Shown here piece by piece: positions 48,873-59,637 of a stretch of DNA of 64,000 bases. Each line of letters starts with the position of its first letter. Position 1 is the stretch's first letter. Origin of the DNA: Oidiodendron maius Zn (Eukaryota; Ascomycota; Leotiomycetes; Myxotrichaceae). The notes beneath the pieces are model-generated. The model did no database searches, was not told where the DNA came from, and saw only the letters and a program-made list of their open reading frames with translations. The stretch lies in NCBI GenBank assembly GCA_000827325.1, contig KN832879.1:372001-436000 (forward strand), read 5' to 3'. Position numbers and translations under genes: made by a program.

Positions 48873-49707
48873 TCAGTTCTTTACCATCTTCTCAACAATA
48901 TCCAACCCCGTCATTTTCTTCATCTGCCCATCGAGCATACCATGCGGAAACATCGTCCCAATCCTCCCTAATCCCGCCCGAGTGCCTCTCCAAATCGTCA
49001 TCGGGGGCTTCTTTTTTAACAAATCTCCCACCACCTCCTCTGCCCACTGGCTCGCCGGCATGCCCGCATTCCCAAGCTTATCATTTCTCATCGCGGCCTC
49101 GACAGCTTCGCGTGCCGGCTCATATATCGAACCTTCCGGAAGCGAAACAGGAGTCCACTCCTTTTGGTTCTTAATGAGATTGGACGATACCGCCCCTGTC
49201 TTAAGATCCACGACCGTAATCCCGAAGGGCTCGAATTCCAGGCGCTGAGAATCTGAGAACATCGCCATAGCGGCTTTGGAAGCGTTGTAGGCGGACTGGA
49301 AGGGTACAGCGGTAGTAGATACTACTGAGGTCTGGTTCACGATCATGCCCCTGGATTTCAGGAGGTGTGGAAGGAAGGCCTGGGTTACAGCAAGGTGAGA
49401 CCAGACGTTAATATCGAATTGTTTCTTGGCTTCGGCAATTGACATGTCCGGCGTTATTGACCAGAATATCCAAGCTGGGAACTTGGGCTGCACAGGCGGC
49501 GATTGAAGATTCAGAGAGCACATCTAATGTAAGTGTTTTGATGCCAAGAGATGATAGGTGTGACATCTTAGAGGCATTGCGAGCGGTAGCATAAACTTGC
49601 AGACCGGTGTCGTGGAAGGCGACGGCCAGTGCGGCGCCGAGACCGCCGTCGGAGCAGCCTGTTATCAGGACTGTTCGTTTGGAGCCTGACATTTTCATCT
49701 TTAGCAT
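48873..49707 (-). pseudogene. Short-chain dehydrogenase with internal frameshift
   Basis: The 5' part on the minus strand reads TVLITGCSDGGLGAALA (cofactor motif TGxxxGxG), then SLDILVNNAG. Directly after NNAG the frame must change by one base to continue with MSIAEAKKQFDINVW, then the catalytic SAYNASKAA and a full C-terminus ending in VEKMVKN. Homologues such as 1-acyl-dihydroxyacetone-phosphate reductase (Ayr1-like) have about ten further residues between NNAG and the helix, so a small deletion near 49441-49452 explains both the gap and the shift. The space is too short for an intron. It is either a recent pseudogene or an assembly error; the two halves are otherwise well preserved. Confidence 0.75.
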
Positions 49708-51440
49708 TAGTTTCGTTTATATATTTTGGAGGTAGTAAAAGCAAGTACTTTGAGAAATATGAAGATTGAATATTGAAAATTAACTACCCGGGAGACAGGA
49801 GACAATATATATCTGGTAGCCACAGACAGAGGACCAACACAAATCCGATTTATAATTTACGAGCTTACGTACTCGGTGTCCCATGTTGTGGTATTATAGC
49901 AGCAGGATTTAAGATATTATGATCGTTCCCGCCCTTACATCATGTAACTTATCCTAATGATGTCCTGAGTATCGCCCTTCGCGGGTATCTCCCGAAAGGT
50001 ACTAGCACTATTCCAATTCGCCAATCAGGAAAGTCGCTCTCCCTGATCGCCTAACCTTATGACTGCGATTCTCTGCTCGACATTGAAATAGTTGGAAAAG
50101 GATTTCAAATATAGAACAGCCATTCAGGTTTGGTATGCCTTCAAGGAATGAGAGTTTGCTTGAAACGCCACTTTCGGGGCATCTATTTGTCCGAGGAAAT
50201 GACTTGATAAGCTAATGGCTCACAATGCCTGTTCGTCAAAGAAGGGACGAAGCTCATTGGAATTGCCCCTCTTCTTCAAAATCCTTCCAAAGAGTTCACA
50301 ATATAAAGATTATGGAGATACGCAAAGCAATAATATGCTATAATAGGGAATACGCTTTATAAAACTGAAGGCCTCCCTCAATGCACTGAACCATTCCATG
50401 AGAAGAGCCTGAAGTACTCTATGATTGCGACCCAAAACGTATACCACTGCACCCGTCATCGGGAATCGCACCACCACTAAGCAAGTGATTCTGGTTCTGC
50501 TTCGTTGAGAATTTCCGTTAAGATGCTTAGGCGGTCATGCCGGAAGGTAAACTCTGCTTGACGGTCTTCTCTTGTCAGATGCCCACATACGCTGCTCTGC
50601 TGTCGAGGCCGAACTTTGCTAGCTGTGTTTTAAACCGTTTGCAAGAGTTTTCATCATATTTGGGAAATAGCAAGGATAAAATGCTTAGTGCTTCTCCAAT
50701 GAAGCCCGCAACTAAGATCTGTTTTTTTCACCCGGCGTTCAAGAAAGGACGCAGGTGTCAGTACCTAGTATAGGCACGTAGCAATACGAGCCTCTCGATT
50801 TTACTTTCGTCATAGCATGTAAAGGCTAATTCCGCGTTTCAGAATAAAAATGCTAGACGTTTGCTCCATGTCAAAGGCGCCTGAGAAGATCCGCGGACCT
50901 TGGGTTCTCGCGTCGCTCATTGGTCGACAATCCCGAAAAGAGCAAACGCGCGCTTCGAGCTCGCATCAGCAGAAACTCAACGTTTCAGAGTCCTCTCCTC
51001 TCCTCTTATCGAATTTTTCGTTAATAAGTGATGTTTTAAATAGCTGCTACCCATCGTCAAACAACGATAGGGCATAGATGAGTTGCCGCCGAAGTGGTCG
51101 GACAATGTATGCGGTGAGCACAAGGCATTGGCTGACAGTGATCGCTGGACAAAGAGACTCAACCAACTGTCTAGGGAGGGTTTGTTCTATAAGATTCGAC
51201 TTCCTACAATCATTTTGTCTTCAGTCTTACTCACTCCTCTCATCTTCTTCATTGTTCGAGGCGTAGTTTCCAGCTGGGCTGCAGTCTCTCTTCTTTCTTC
51301 TTTTTCTCCCAAAGTTTCACATAGAAGCTCTCTCGTTACTTCTCAAATTCCGTCTACTACCCATCTACCACTTCTTCGCCCGTCAAGGTTACTGCAAATT
51401 CCACATAAAAGAATTTCTCACCGTATCTTCTACTTACAAA
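49708..51440. other. Intergenic, divergent SDR / MARVEL promoters
   Basis: 1.7 kb without a supportable gene. The last 200 bases before 51441 are strongly CT-rich (around 51285-51310), as in fungal promoters and leaders. Short frames at 50537 and 51083 lack domains. Confidence 0.4.
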
Positions 51441-52048
51441 ATGGCGTATGCATTTGGTTTTGTTTTGTACGTGCGCATCGCGCAGGCAATATTTGCCGCT
51501 ATTGGGCTTGCTCTGGCTGGTTATGGTTCGCAGGATTTAAATCTCAGCCGTATGGTACCTGCTAACATTTCATAGTCCACCACTGCAATCACGAAGCTGG
51601 TCATACGGATGTTCAATTTAACTCTGAGAACAACTTCCTCATCTTCGTCCCCATCTTCGGACTAGTTTCCCTCGCATACCTCGAAATCTCCGCTCGCTTT
51701 ACCTCTAAGTGTAAGCCCATGGCTCTCAGTCCTCCCTAATGAGAGAGTCAACTAATTCTCGCAGCCTCTCCTCCAAAGATTCATCTTGTTGTAGAATTCC
51801 TGAATGCCGTCTTCTTCTTCTGCGGCTTCATCGTCATGGCAAAGCCACTCGCTGACTCCAAGACTTGCCACGGTTCAGCCTGCGATGCCATGAAGGCAGA
51901 GACTGTCTTTGCCGCCTTCAACTGGGTTCTCTGGAGCGGTACTACTATCCTTGCTCTCGTCGAGATGTTCAAGCGATGCTGTGGGTCCAAGAGAAAGCAG
52001 CAGGATGATGTTGGTATGAAGCAGGCTCAGGTTGACGGTGTCGTGTAA
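51441..52048 (+). CDS. MARVEL-domain four-helix membrane protein
   Basis: Exons 51441-51525, 51576-51710 and 51765-52048 give 167 residues with four hydrophobic segments: AFGFVLYVRIAQAIFAAIGL, NFLIFVPIFGLVSLAYL, HLVVEFLNAVFFFCGFIVM and AFNWVLWSGTTILAL. A Cys pair in the second loop (KTCHGSACDAMK) and a charged cytosolic tail fit fungal MARVEL proteins of the Nce102 kind, which organise plasma-membrane domains such as eisosomes. Exact orthology to Nce102 cannot be settled here. Codon use and spliced structure look like a normal expressed host gene. Confidence 0.85.
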
Positions 52049-52732
52049 ACTGCAGGTCGGTTACAGGCGATAGAAAAATATCCTTATGAATGCTACTGGC
52101 GCTGTGATCGAAAGGATTTTGATTCATTTTCCTTCGTCTTGGATGGATGTAATTCTTTAGTGGATATGAGGCGTTCTGGATGGAGCATAATTAGAAACCT
52201 GGGCTCACTGCTCCAATATGGTTTGGAAGGCAGTTAATTGAGAGAAAATACTCCACTTGTGCAGCTTGACCCTTAGGTATTTATGATCTAAAGATAGATG
52301 CGTGCATTGTTCAGTACCATGATATAAGCTGCATCTCCCAATTTCGGTTTAATGGATTGTATTATGAAAGTATAAGTGATAATACTGAATGATGAAAGAC
52401 TCGGCGGTCAATGTCTCAGAATGCTTCCAACAATTGAGGGTGGTCTCTAGAAGGAAAACACTGATTTTCGGTTCGCCAAGTTTAATGCATTTTACACAGT
52501 ACTTACTATATATTTCCACCTTAGAAAAATCGCTCCTTTAGGCCATGGATGTGTAGTCCCTTGGTTCGTGACGACAGAGATAGAGGTACATGTCTAGTAC
52601 CTCGTAACCCATGGCCAGATCTCGCTTACGACCCATCTCATCTGTGATGCTCTAACGGCAACCAGATCAACACTCCTTCAATATTAATCCCTGCTCAACC
52701 ACCACCCTCTCCCTTCACAAGTCATCTTCAAA
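52049..52732. other. Intergenic between MARVEL and EMC7 genes
   Basis: 3' flank of the MARVEL gene and promoter of EMC7, pyrimidine-rich just before 52733. Nothing else recognised. Confidence 0.4.
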
Positions 52733-53604
52733 ATGCGCTCCTCTCTTCTTCTCTCCTTCCTGCCAGGCCTTGTGCAATGTACACGTCTCCACATCTTCGC
52801 ACAGAACACTAACGCCCTTGCCACGGCGTCAATCCTCCCATCATCTACAACCGCCTCTCTCACTACCACAGGACATGTCCTGCACGCCCACTTGAACATA
52901 GATAATGTCTTCGACTTCGGAAATGTCAGTACGGGATCTTACCTCCTCGATGTCCATGCCCATACACACGTCTTTGCGCCGCTGCGCGTAGATGTGCATC
53001 AGGTAGCCGCGCAAAGCGAAGACCCGGAAGTAGAGGTCTGGGGCACGTTCCGTGGGAACGAGTGGGGGAATAAGGGCGAAAAAATTGAGGTTAGGCGATT
53101 GAACGAGAAAGCCAAGGGACGCCAGGATGTGTGGGGGTTTGCAGTGAACGCAGTGGGAAAGAAGGGGTATCTTATAGAGAGACAGGGCTGTGAGTTTTAT
53201 TTCTTTGTGTTTTGAACCCCCCTCGTGGAATTATTGCCGTGTGCAGTTTGCAGGTATACTGACTATGATTTAGTCTCGCCGTTGGCGATCCTTAAGAGTC
53301 CAATGATCCTTATTGCGCTTGGGTCTTTAGCTATTGTGTTCGGGATGCCGTATCTAATGGATAACAGTACGTGTATTTCTTCTGCCTCGCTGTTTCAATA
53401 GCTGACTGACTGGTATTAGTGGACCCCGAATTGCGTGCCGAGTTCGAAGAGAGACAGAAGTCAAATCCATTGGCAGGTGGACAGGCAGCGAACCCGCTAC
53501 AGGACTTCGATCCAGCCGCTTGGCTTGCGGGGAACTCAGGTACAAAACGCGAGAGCTCGGGATCAAGAAAGAATCAAGCGGTGGAGAGAGGTGTTACGAG
53601 ATAA
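52733..53604 (+). CDS. EMC7: ER membrane protein complex subunit 7
   Basis: Exons 52733-53189, 53274-53366 and 53420-53604 give 244 residues. A signal peptide (MRSSLLLSFLPGLVQC) leads to a lumenal beta-sandwich (VFDFGNVSTGSYLLDVHAHT, the EMC7 transthyretin-like core). Then come GFSPLAILKSPMILIALGS, a transmembrane helix, and the cytosolic MDPELRAEFEERQK, which is diagnostic for EMC7/Sop4-type proteins. The EMC inserts and folds membrane proteins in the ER. The N-terminal part of the sandwich is short and Thr/Ser-rich compared with animal EMC7. The gene converges with the WW-domain gene. Confidence 0.88.
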
Positions 53605-53898
53605 TCTATTATATATGTGAAGAATACTGGGACCGCTGGTGTATTTTAGAGAACTCTATATGTAGAGCTTGAAATATAGACATTATAATGAGGATTCGAT
53701 AGAATTGCCTTAAGGATACAGTATTTCTACGTGCACGATGCGGTTTATACATGCCATGCAATAACTGTCTCGATTATAGGAGTAAAATCTCACCGCCATA
53801 TTCCACTTAGTCGTGGTAAAGGCAAATTCATTGCAAGGTAAAACATAGCAAATCGTAAAAGTCATGCAGCAATCCAATGCAACCGTGAGAGAACTTCT

Positions 53899-54844
53899 CT
53901 AGTCTCCGCCGCCACCATCTCCGCCACCATCATCCCCCCCTCCGTCTCCGCCATCTCCTCCATCAATAGCACTCTCCAGAAGCATGCCACCTAGAAGACC
54001 GCCACCCAGACCCAGCGCTGCCGCACCACCTGTACCAAGACCTTGTCTCCGAGGCGGCTGCTGCTGATATCCACCTCCGTATCCGCCGCCATATCCTCCA
54101 CCGTAGGCACCAGGGGGGGGTCCATAGCCTTGCGGAGGGTATCCGCCGCCATACTGAGGCTGTCCGTATGCGGGTTGGGCATATTGCTGTTGAGCACCAT
54201 ATCCACCACCGTACTGGGGCTGCTGAGAGTACTGTCCACCGTAGTTGTTGGACCCGCCGCTGCCGCTCTGCTTGCCTAGCAGTTTGCCCAAGAAACCACG
54301 CTTCTGCTCGCGCGGAGGAAGTTCAGCTTGACTGGGAGAAGTAGACGATGGCGGCAGCGGTGTGTTCTGGTAGTCCTGGAATGCGTTGCGACTGGATGAA
54401 CCTTGGCGTGCGCGCTCATCTTCCTCGGCCTGCAAGCGGGCGGCGAAAGCAGCATCAGATTCGACGGTATTGCTATTGGGGCTCGTCTCAAATGGGTTCG
54501 CCTTGCGGTCCGAGTGATAACCAGAGCCGCCGCCGGAGTAGCCTGGAGGGGGACCAGCAGGAGCACCATCATCGGCGGGGGGGTAGATAGGTTCAGTGGG
54601 CTTCTCCCACTGTGATTTCTTAGTATAGATGTTGACATAGAACCTAGAATCAGATCGTGAGCTGAGGAAAACGCTTCGAGCATCTGAGTGAGGTGCGATC
54701 TCACCATTCCTTGTACTGCTCATTCCATTGCGCCTTCCATCTAATGCTACGTCAGTGATCCGTTCAGCGATGATCAGGAGGAGCACAATACCCCTCTGGC
54801 ACCTTGGGAGGCGGGGGGCCGCTGGGCGGGAAGATATCAGACAT
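53899..54844 (-). CDS. WW-domain protein with Gly/Tyr/Gln-rich tail
   Basis: Minus-strand exons 54792-54844, 54705-54740 and 53899-54643 give 277 residues. A single WW domain is assembled across both introns: PEGWKAQWNEQYKEWFYVN, then KKSQWEKP. It is followed by a Pro-rich linker, an acidic helix (AAFAARLQAEEDERARQ) and a prion-like Tyr-Gly-Gly-Gln-rich region with many QYGGGY repeats. The end is a Gly-rich hydrophobic stretch (ALGLGGGLLGGMLL) and a Gly/Asp-only tail. Related fungal proteins are annotated only by the WW domain; the tail resembles shock/phospholipid-scramblase-like Pro-Tyr repeat proteins. Function is unknown; WW domains bind Pro-rich ligands. Confidence 0.85.
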
Positions 54845-55334
54845 CTAGGATGGGCTGATCCTCCTCGATGTGTGAATGTGAATGTCGCGGGACAGCGGTA
54901 AGCGGCGGTCTCGATGGGTTTAAGTATGCCAAGCTCGCGAAAGTCAATATCAAATCCGATTGCCCCTCATCCGCGTAATGCTGCACTGCCACACTTAAAC
55001 CACACGCCACTAGTCCGCGATGCAGCTTGGCAAGGGCGATGGTTCCGAGAAGTGAATGGCTGGAGTGGAGAAGTGTTATGTGTTCCGATCAGGCAGATGA
55101 GAGAGGTTGATGGTTGCTAGAAATCTCTTTAACTGCACCGGAACAATGCTATGGGTATTTCCGCTGCCAACTGTGAACAAAGAACGAAGCCCAAAGGCCC
55201 TCCTCAACCTAATCAAACACTCAATCCTCCTGTTGTATTCAACGCTCTGAAGTTTTGTACATATGTACAATCCAAGGTATCTTGCCCAAACGCCTTTAAT
55301 GCAATGCCATATCAATACAGTATTAGAACCACCT
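54845..55334. other. Intergenic, WW-gene promoter
   Basis: Upstream of the WW-domain gene and 3' flank of the Rab gene. No gene seen. Confidence 0.4.
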
Positions 55335-56111
55335 TCAACAACACGGCCCTCCGGCAGTTCCGTTTGCAGGAGCGCCCAGCTTAACGTTTCCCCTATTAAC
55401 CCCCCTCGCTCCAGGCCCTTTGACTCCTGATCTCCGGTCATTCAGATCATATTTGCCTGCTTCAATGTTCAAGTATATCCTCTCAGCCACCCGGGCAAAC
55501 GCCATCTCCACGCCCTCCCCACTCTTCGCGCTGGTCTCCACGTATTCCAGAACATGATTCTTCTTGGCCCAGTCTTCGGCCTCTTCCCTCGTAATCTCTC
55601 TCTTGTTCTCATCTCCCATTGCTAGATCGCTCTTGTTGCCAACCAAAACCACCACTATATCCTGCTCCGCGATCTGCCGGAGGTCATTCAGCCAATCCGT
55701 GACATGTTCGAAGGTTGGCCTCCGAGTTATATCAAATACTAGCAGAGCACCTGAAGCGCCTCTGAAATAGCTCCTCGTCACACTCTTGTACGTTTCCTGC
55801 CCAGCGGTGTCCCACAGGCTGAGCTTCATGTATTTCTGCACGACCTCCGGCTGGATTCGCCGTGGCTCAGGAAGTCCCTGTGATAGGTCTGATACAGACG
55901 GTTCTCGCGAGAGACTCGGCTTTGGCTTGGGCGGCTGCGTGTTTGGGGGGCCGACTGGAATGACGCGAGACCCAAACTCGACCCCGATTGTGACATCGTG
56001 ATGGGGCGAAAAGCGGCCTTCACAGAGGCGGATGGTGAGTGAGCTCTTGCCCGTGCCCGAGTCGCCAATGGCGACGATTTTCGAGATGTAGTCCCATGAC
56101 GGATACGACAT
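55335..56111 (-). CDS. Rab GTPase, Rab4/Ypt4 type, with an insertion
   Basis: Intronless, 258 residues. The P-loop is GDSGTGKS (16-23), switch I TIGVEFGS, switch II WDTAGQE (100-106), guanine-specificity motif NKSD, and ETSAKSG. The C-terminus is GGPCC, a double-Cys geranylgeranylation site. Rab4-like GTPases act in recycling from early endosomes. Between strands beta-2 and beta-3 there is an extra Pro/Ser/Arg-rich segment of about 37 residues (55-91, with PKPKPSLSREPSVSD), where ordinary Rabs have a tight turn. Switch residues flank it intact, so the protein should still cycle GTP. The insertion may be a fungal-lineage feature or a phosphorylation site. Confidence 0.9.
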   Translation of the reverse strand: MSYPSWDYISKIVAIGDSGTGKSSLTIRLCEGRFSPHHDVTIGVEFGSRVIPVGPPNTQPPKPKPSLSREPSVSDLSQGLPEPRRIQPEVVQKYMKLSLWDTAGQETYKSVTRSYFRGASGALLVFDITRRPTFEHVTDWLNDLRQIAEQDIVVVLVGNKSDLAMGDENKREITREEAEDWAKKNHVLEYVETSAKSGEGVEMAFARVAERIYLNIEAGKYDLNDRRSGVKGPGARGVNRGNVKLGAPANGTAGGPCC

Positions 56112-56958
56112 TAGAGGTGAAATGAAGCTTGATCGATGGAAAGGTGGGGACTGAGAGGCCGCTTACGATGAGAAGCTCATATATAATCTTCGGTCAAGGA
56201 TAACTGGCTACCGAGGCTGACCCGATATCAAAACACGTGACCTGATTGTAAAGAGGTTGGGATGTCCTTATCTGAGAAAATGATTTTGCAATATCGTCTG
56301 CGCGGAAACGAGTAAAGTTCACATTAATGCTTCTCTGGCGTACTGATCTGTCCATTCCTGCAGGCATGGGGATGGTGACAGGCCAGCTTATCATCGGAGC
56401 CTGGTAGCGCGTGCCTCTAGGCACATGAGGACTTACGGAGAGAGAAACTAGGCGTTTAGTGTAAACACCTGCACCATGATCAGAACGATCACGAGAAGGC
56501 AAGGCAACTCTTTGTGTGACCAGCTCACGACATCCTTTGGACCCTGGATACATAAGTAGCTGTATTCATATTCCTGAAGTAGAGACCAACCAGCTTGACA
56601 TCACCAGCAGGTTTCGGGACAGCTGAGAAACTGCCGAAGGCGGTGAAGGCTCGCCGGCATGACTGAATGCTCATCGATCTCCTTCACCCAGCATCATCCA
56701 CCACCCCTCGAGTCCGTGAGGTAGCCCTCCCATAATCAATTTTGTCTCCCACTTCCTAGAGTGGTGACGACAACTGGAGACCCTCTCAGCTTTCTTTGTC
56801 TCTCGCTCCATCTCTCGGATATCCCACTATCCCAGTGGACAAAGAATCCAGCATTAAACAACACCGCGTAGGGCAGACACCGCCCGCCATCGTTATCAGC
56901 AACGTCACGATCGACGCCTGACACCCGACCTTAAACATCGTCCTGCGGGGGCCCGAAG
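56112..56958. other. Divergent promoter region: Rab / CTL transporter
   Basis: No gene recognised. Short frames on the minus strand have no domain. Serves both divergent genes. Confidence 0.4.
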
Positions 56959-59294
56959 ATGTTCTCAGAATGTGCGTAGCATCTCAAGACAGCTCAGATT
57001 ATGGAATAGCTTCAACTAACCCCATCTCTCCAGATGCTTCGCGGTTCCTAGCCCAGTCCCAGTCTCGATTCTCTAACTTTGTGCAACCCGCCGAGCCTGC
57101 GGACCCCCCTTTACAGAGCACCACCGACCGCTATCGACGGATTAATCAGGCCCAGAGGCCGGCCTCGAGAGGATATGGCCAACGACATGGAAACCCATAT
57201 AATTCGTCACACCTTTCAGCCTTGCCCTTCGCTTCCCGCTACCAAGCTCCGGATGCTCCGCTTTTTCACAGTGCTGTAGACGAATTTCGAGAAGAGGACG
57301 ATGAAGAGGAGCGAGAGCGAGAGACGGCCGATTTCTTTGCTCTGCAGAGATCACGGAGGGTATTTGCCTCGACTAGGCTTGAGGAGAGCTCCGAGACTGA
57401 TCACGAAGGAAGCAACCCTTCCTTACATCAGAGTAAAGATGAAGATTGGCGAGAAACAGACGAGAGAGGACGGGCACGCGGCATCAAGAGTAGCTGGAAT
57501 GGTGGCATCCTGAGCACAAGGGGAAGGGCACGAGCACCAGAAACCGTTGGAGAGGCCGACGAGCTCAGTAGAGAGAGGAGCACGCATCCCGATAGTGAAG
57601 CCAGCAGCAAAGGGAGGGGCAAGATGGAAGATATCGGTCTCGAGTCCACCATTGCGGATGACGAGCCTCCTGATGATCTTGCCATCGAGATGTCCGACGA
57701 CAGTCCGCCTGCGTTTCAACAATTCCGGTCGACCCCAAGAACCGGTCCCACCAGACCCTCAGCAGTTCCGAGGAACATCTCTCCAGATATCGAGGCGGCT
57801 ATTGGACGAGACACCGAAATCCCAAGACCGCCAAGTTCGGTCGACACCGTCCCGGCAACAATAGCCACTACACTAGAAGAATCACCTAAGCATGATATCT
57901 TCTGGGGATCTCTATATATGATATGCCTGGGTGCTCTCTTCGCTACCTTCTTCCTGGTCTATCTCCACACTCCACTGCCGAACAAGAATCTCGGCGATAC
58001 TATATACACCACCCTGAGCGCCTCGTTCTACCTGTTCGCTGTCGATACCGTCGTGTCGATCATTGTATCACTCGTTTGGCTAGCGCTACTGAGATCATTT
58101 GTAAGATCGCTGGTTTACCTGCTCCTTCTCGCGGTGCCGGTCATCCTGTTTTCATTCTCTCTGTACCCACTAGTTTCCAGTTATAAAGGGGCATCGGGTG
58201 GCTCAAGCCTCCAGGATAAGGCAATGCGGTGGCTGTCATCTGTACCTGGAATCTTCGCAATCGTCTGGTTGTATACGATATACAAAGGCCGCCACGCGTT
58301 GGCCAAGGCCATCGGAATCTTAGAATTCGCCGCAAGGATTTTGGCTGCCAATCCCGCTCTCCTAGCAATGGGGTTTGTTACACTCGGAACAGTAGTAGCA
58401 TGGACATGGATGTGGCTCGGGATGTTCACGAGAATATTCCTGGGCGGCCATCTGGCTAAATCTGTCACTAAGTTTATCATTGATGCAACGAGCTGGTGGC
58501 TTGCTGTGTACTTTGTGCTGATGTACATCTGGACTCTCTCGGTCATCGGGGGCATCCAGCGAGCAACGACTGCAGCCACTGTCTCGCAGTGGTATTTTCA
58601 TCGGAATGTTGTGCCAGCACCGACTTCAAGAGAGGTCGTGACAGCAGCCTTTATCCACGCTGTGACCACCCTCTTCGGCACAATATGCTTTTCAACCCTA
58701 CTCGCCCTCCTCATCCGCCTACCACTCCTCCTTCTCCCACGACGGATAGTCGCCGCGGTCGCCATCTTCACCTATTCCCTCATCCCCGCCCCTATTGCTG
58801 CCCTCCTAAACCCTCTCACCCTGACCTACGCCGCCATCCACTCTCAGCCCCTCCACCCATCCGCGAGAGGCCTCAGCCATATGACATTCCTAACGCCCTC
58901 TGCCCCGACCACCACGCTCAACCCACGCTCTTTCTCCTCGCGAACGCAACAGGCCCCTCTCCTACCATATCGCCTCGCCAAGTTACTCCTCCACGCCACA
59001 CGCTTCATGATGGCCATGGCTCTCGGATTCGGAGGATGGGTTGCTACGGCACGCCAGTTGAATGTCACATTACCGGATGGAGCGGGCTTCCGGGGGAGCG
59101 CCTACGCCTACGTCGTTGGTCTAGTAGCGAGTTTTATCGGCTGGGGAGTGTTGGGTGCAATGGAAGGCGTGCTGAGCGGGATCGTGGATGCGAGCGTTGT
59201 CTGCTGGGGAAGTGAGAGAGGTATGGCTGGCGGTGGAGCGTATTGTCTTGAGGCGGGGTATTTGTTTGGTGAAGGAAGAGAGGGCTATGATTGA
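56959..59294 (+). CDS. Choline-transporter-like protein (CTL/SLC44, Pns1 family)
   Basis: A 13-nt first coding exon (56959-56971, MFSE and one base) is spliced over 56972-57033 to exon 57034-59294, giving 757 residues that begin MFSEYASRFLAQSQSRF. The first 315 or so residues are disordered and charged. The rest has about ten hydrophobic helices with the CTL pattern: FWGSLYMICLGALFATFF, GRHALAKAIGILEFAARIL, GGIQRATTAATVSQWYFHR (the most conserved block) and ATRFMMAMALGFGG. Family members are linked to choline or ethanolamine transport in animals; yeast Pns1 has no settled role. An alternative reading starts at an ATG inside the intron but loses the conserved N-terminus. Confidence 0.88.
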
Positions 59295-59637
59295 GAGAGA
59301 AGTGGAGGTTGGATTGGATTTGGCAATTTTCAATTGATTGGGCGTTCTGATGGGCATGAGGCGGAGATCGGCTATCATTCATGGAGTAGACGGCACTCCT
59401 CACTACTTTTAGCGTGCTAAATTAATGTACATACAGGAAGAAAGTATCAATTCTATGAAGGAGTAGAAGTAGAAGTACAATTATTTTATTGAGATATATC
59501 ATTTGCACGTCCTGGAACCAAGTGGAATATTCACTTCGCTGCGCCGTAATGCATGCTTATGCTGAAGCCCCTTTTAATATCCCAAACGCCACAACTCCAA
59601 AGACTTCTATCCTGTGGATGCCATGCTCTCATCTTTA
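59295..59637. other. Intergenic between convergent genes
   Basis: Short convergent 3' flank. Nothing recognised. Confidence 0.4.

Noticed and set aside
53247-53253. 7-nt micro-exon in EMC7
   Set aside because: It would need a 20-nt intron after it; one intron 53190-53273 gives the family sequence GFSPLAIL directly.
56970-57033. CTL reading that starts inside the first intron
   Set aside because: It loses the conserved N-terminus and uses codons from a region with good splice signals.
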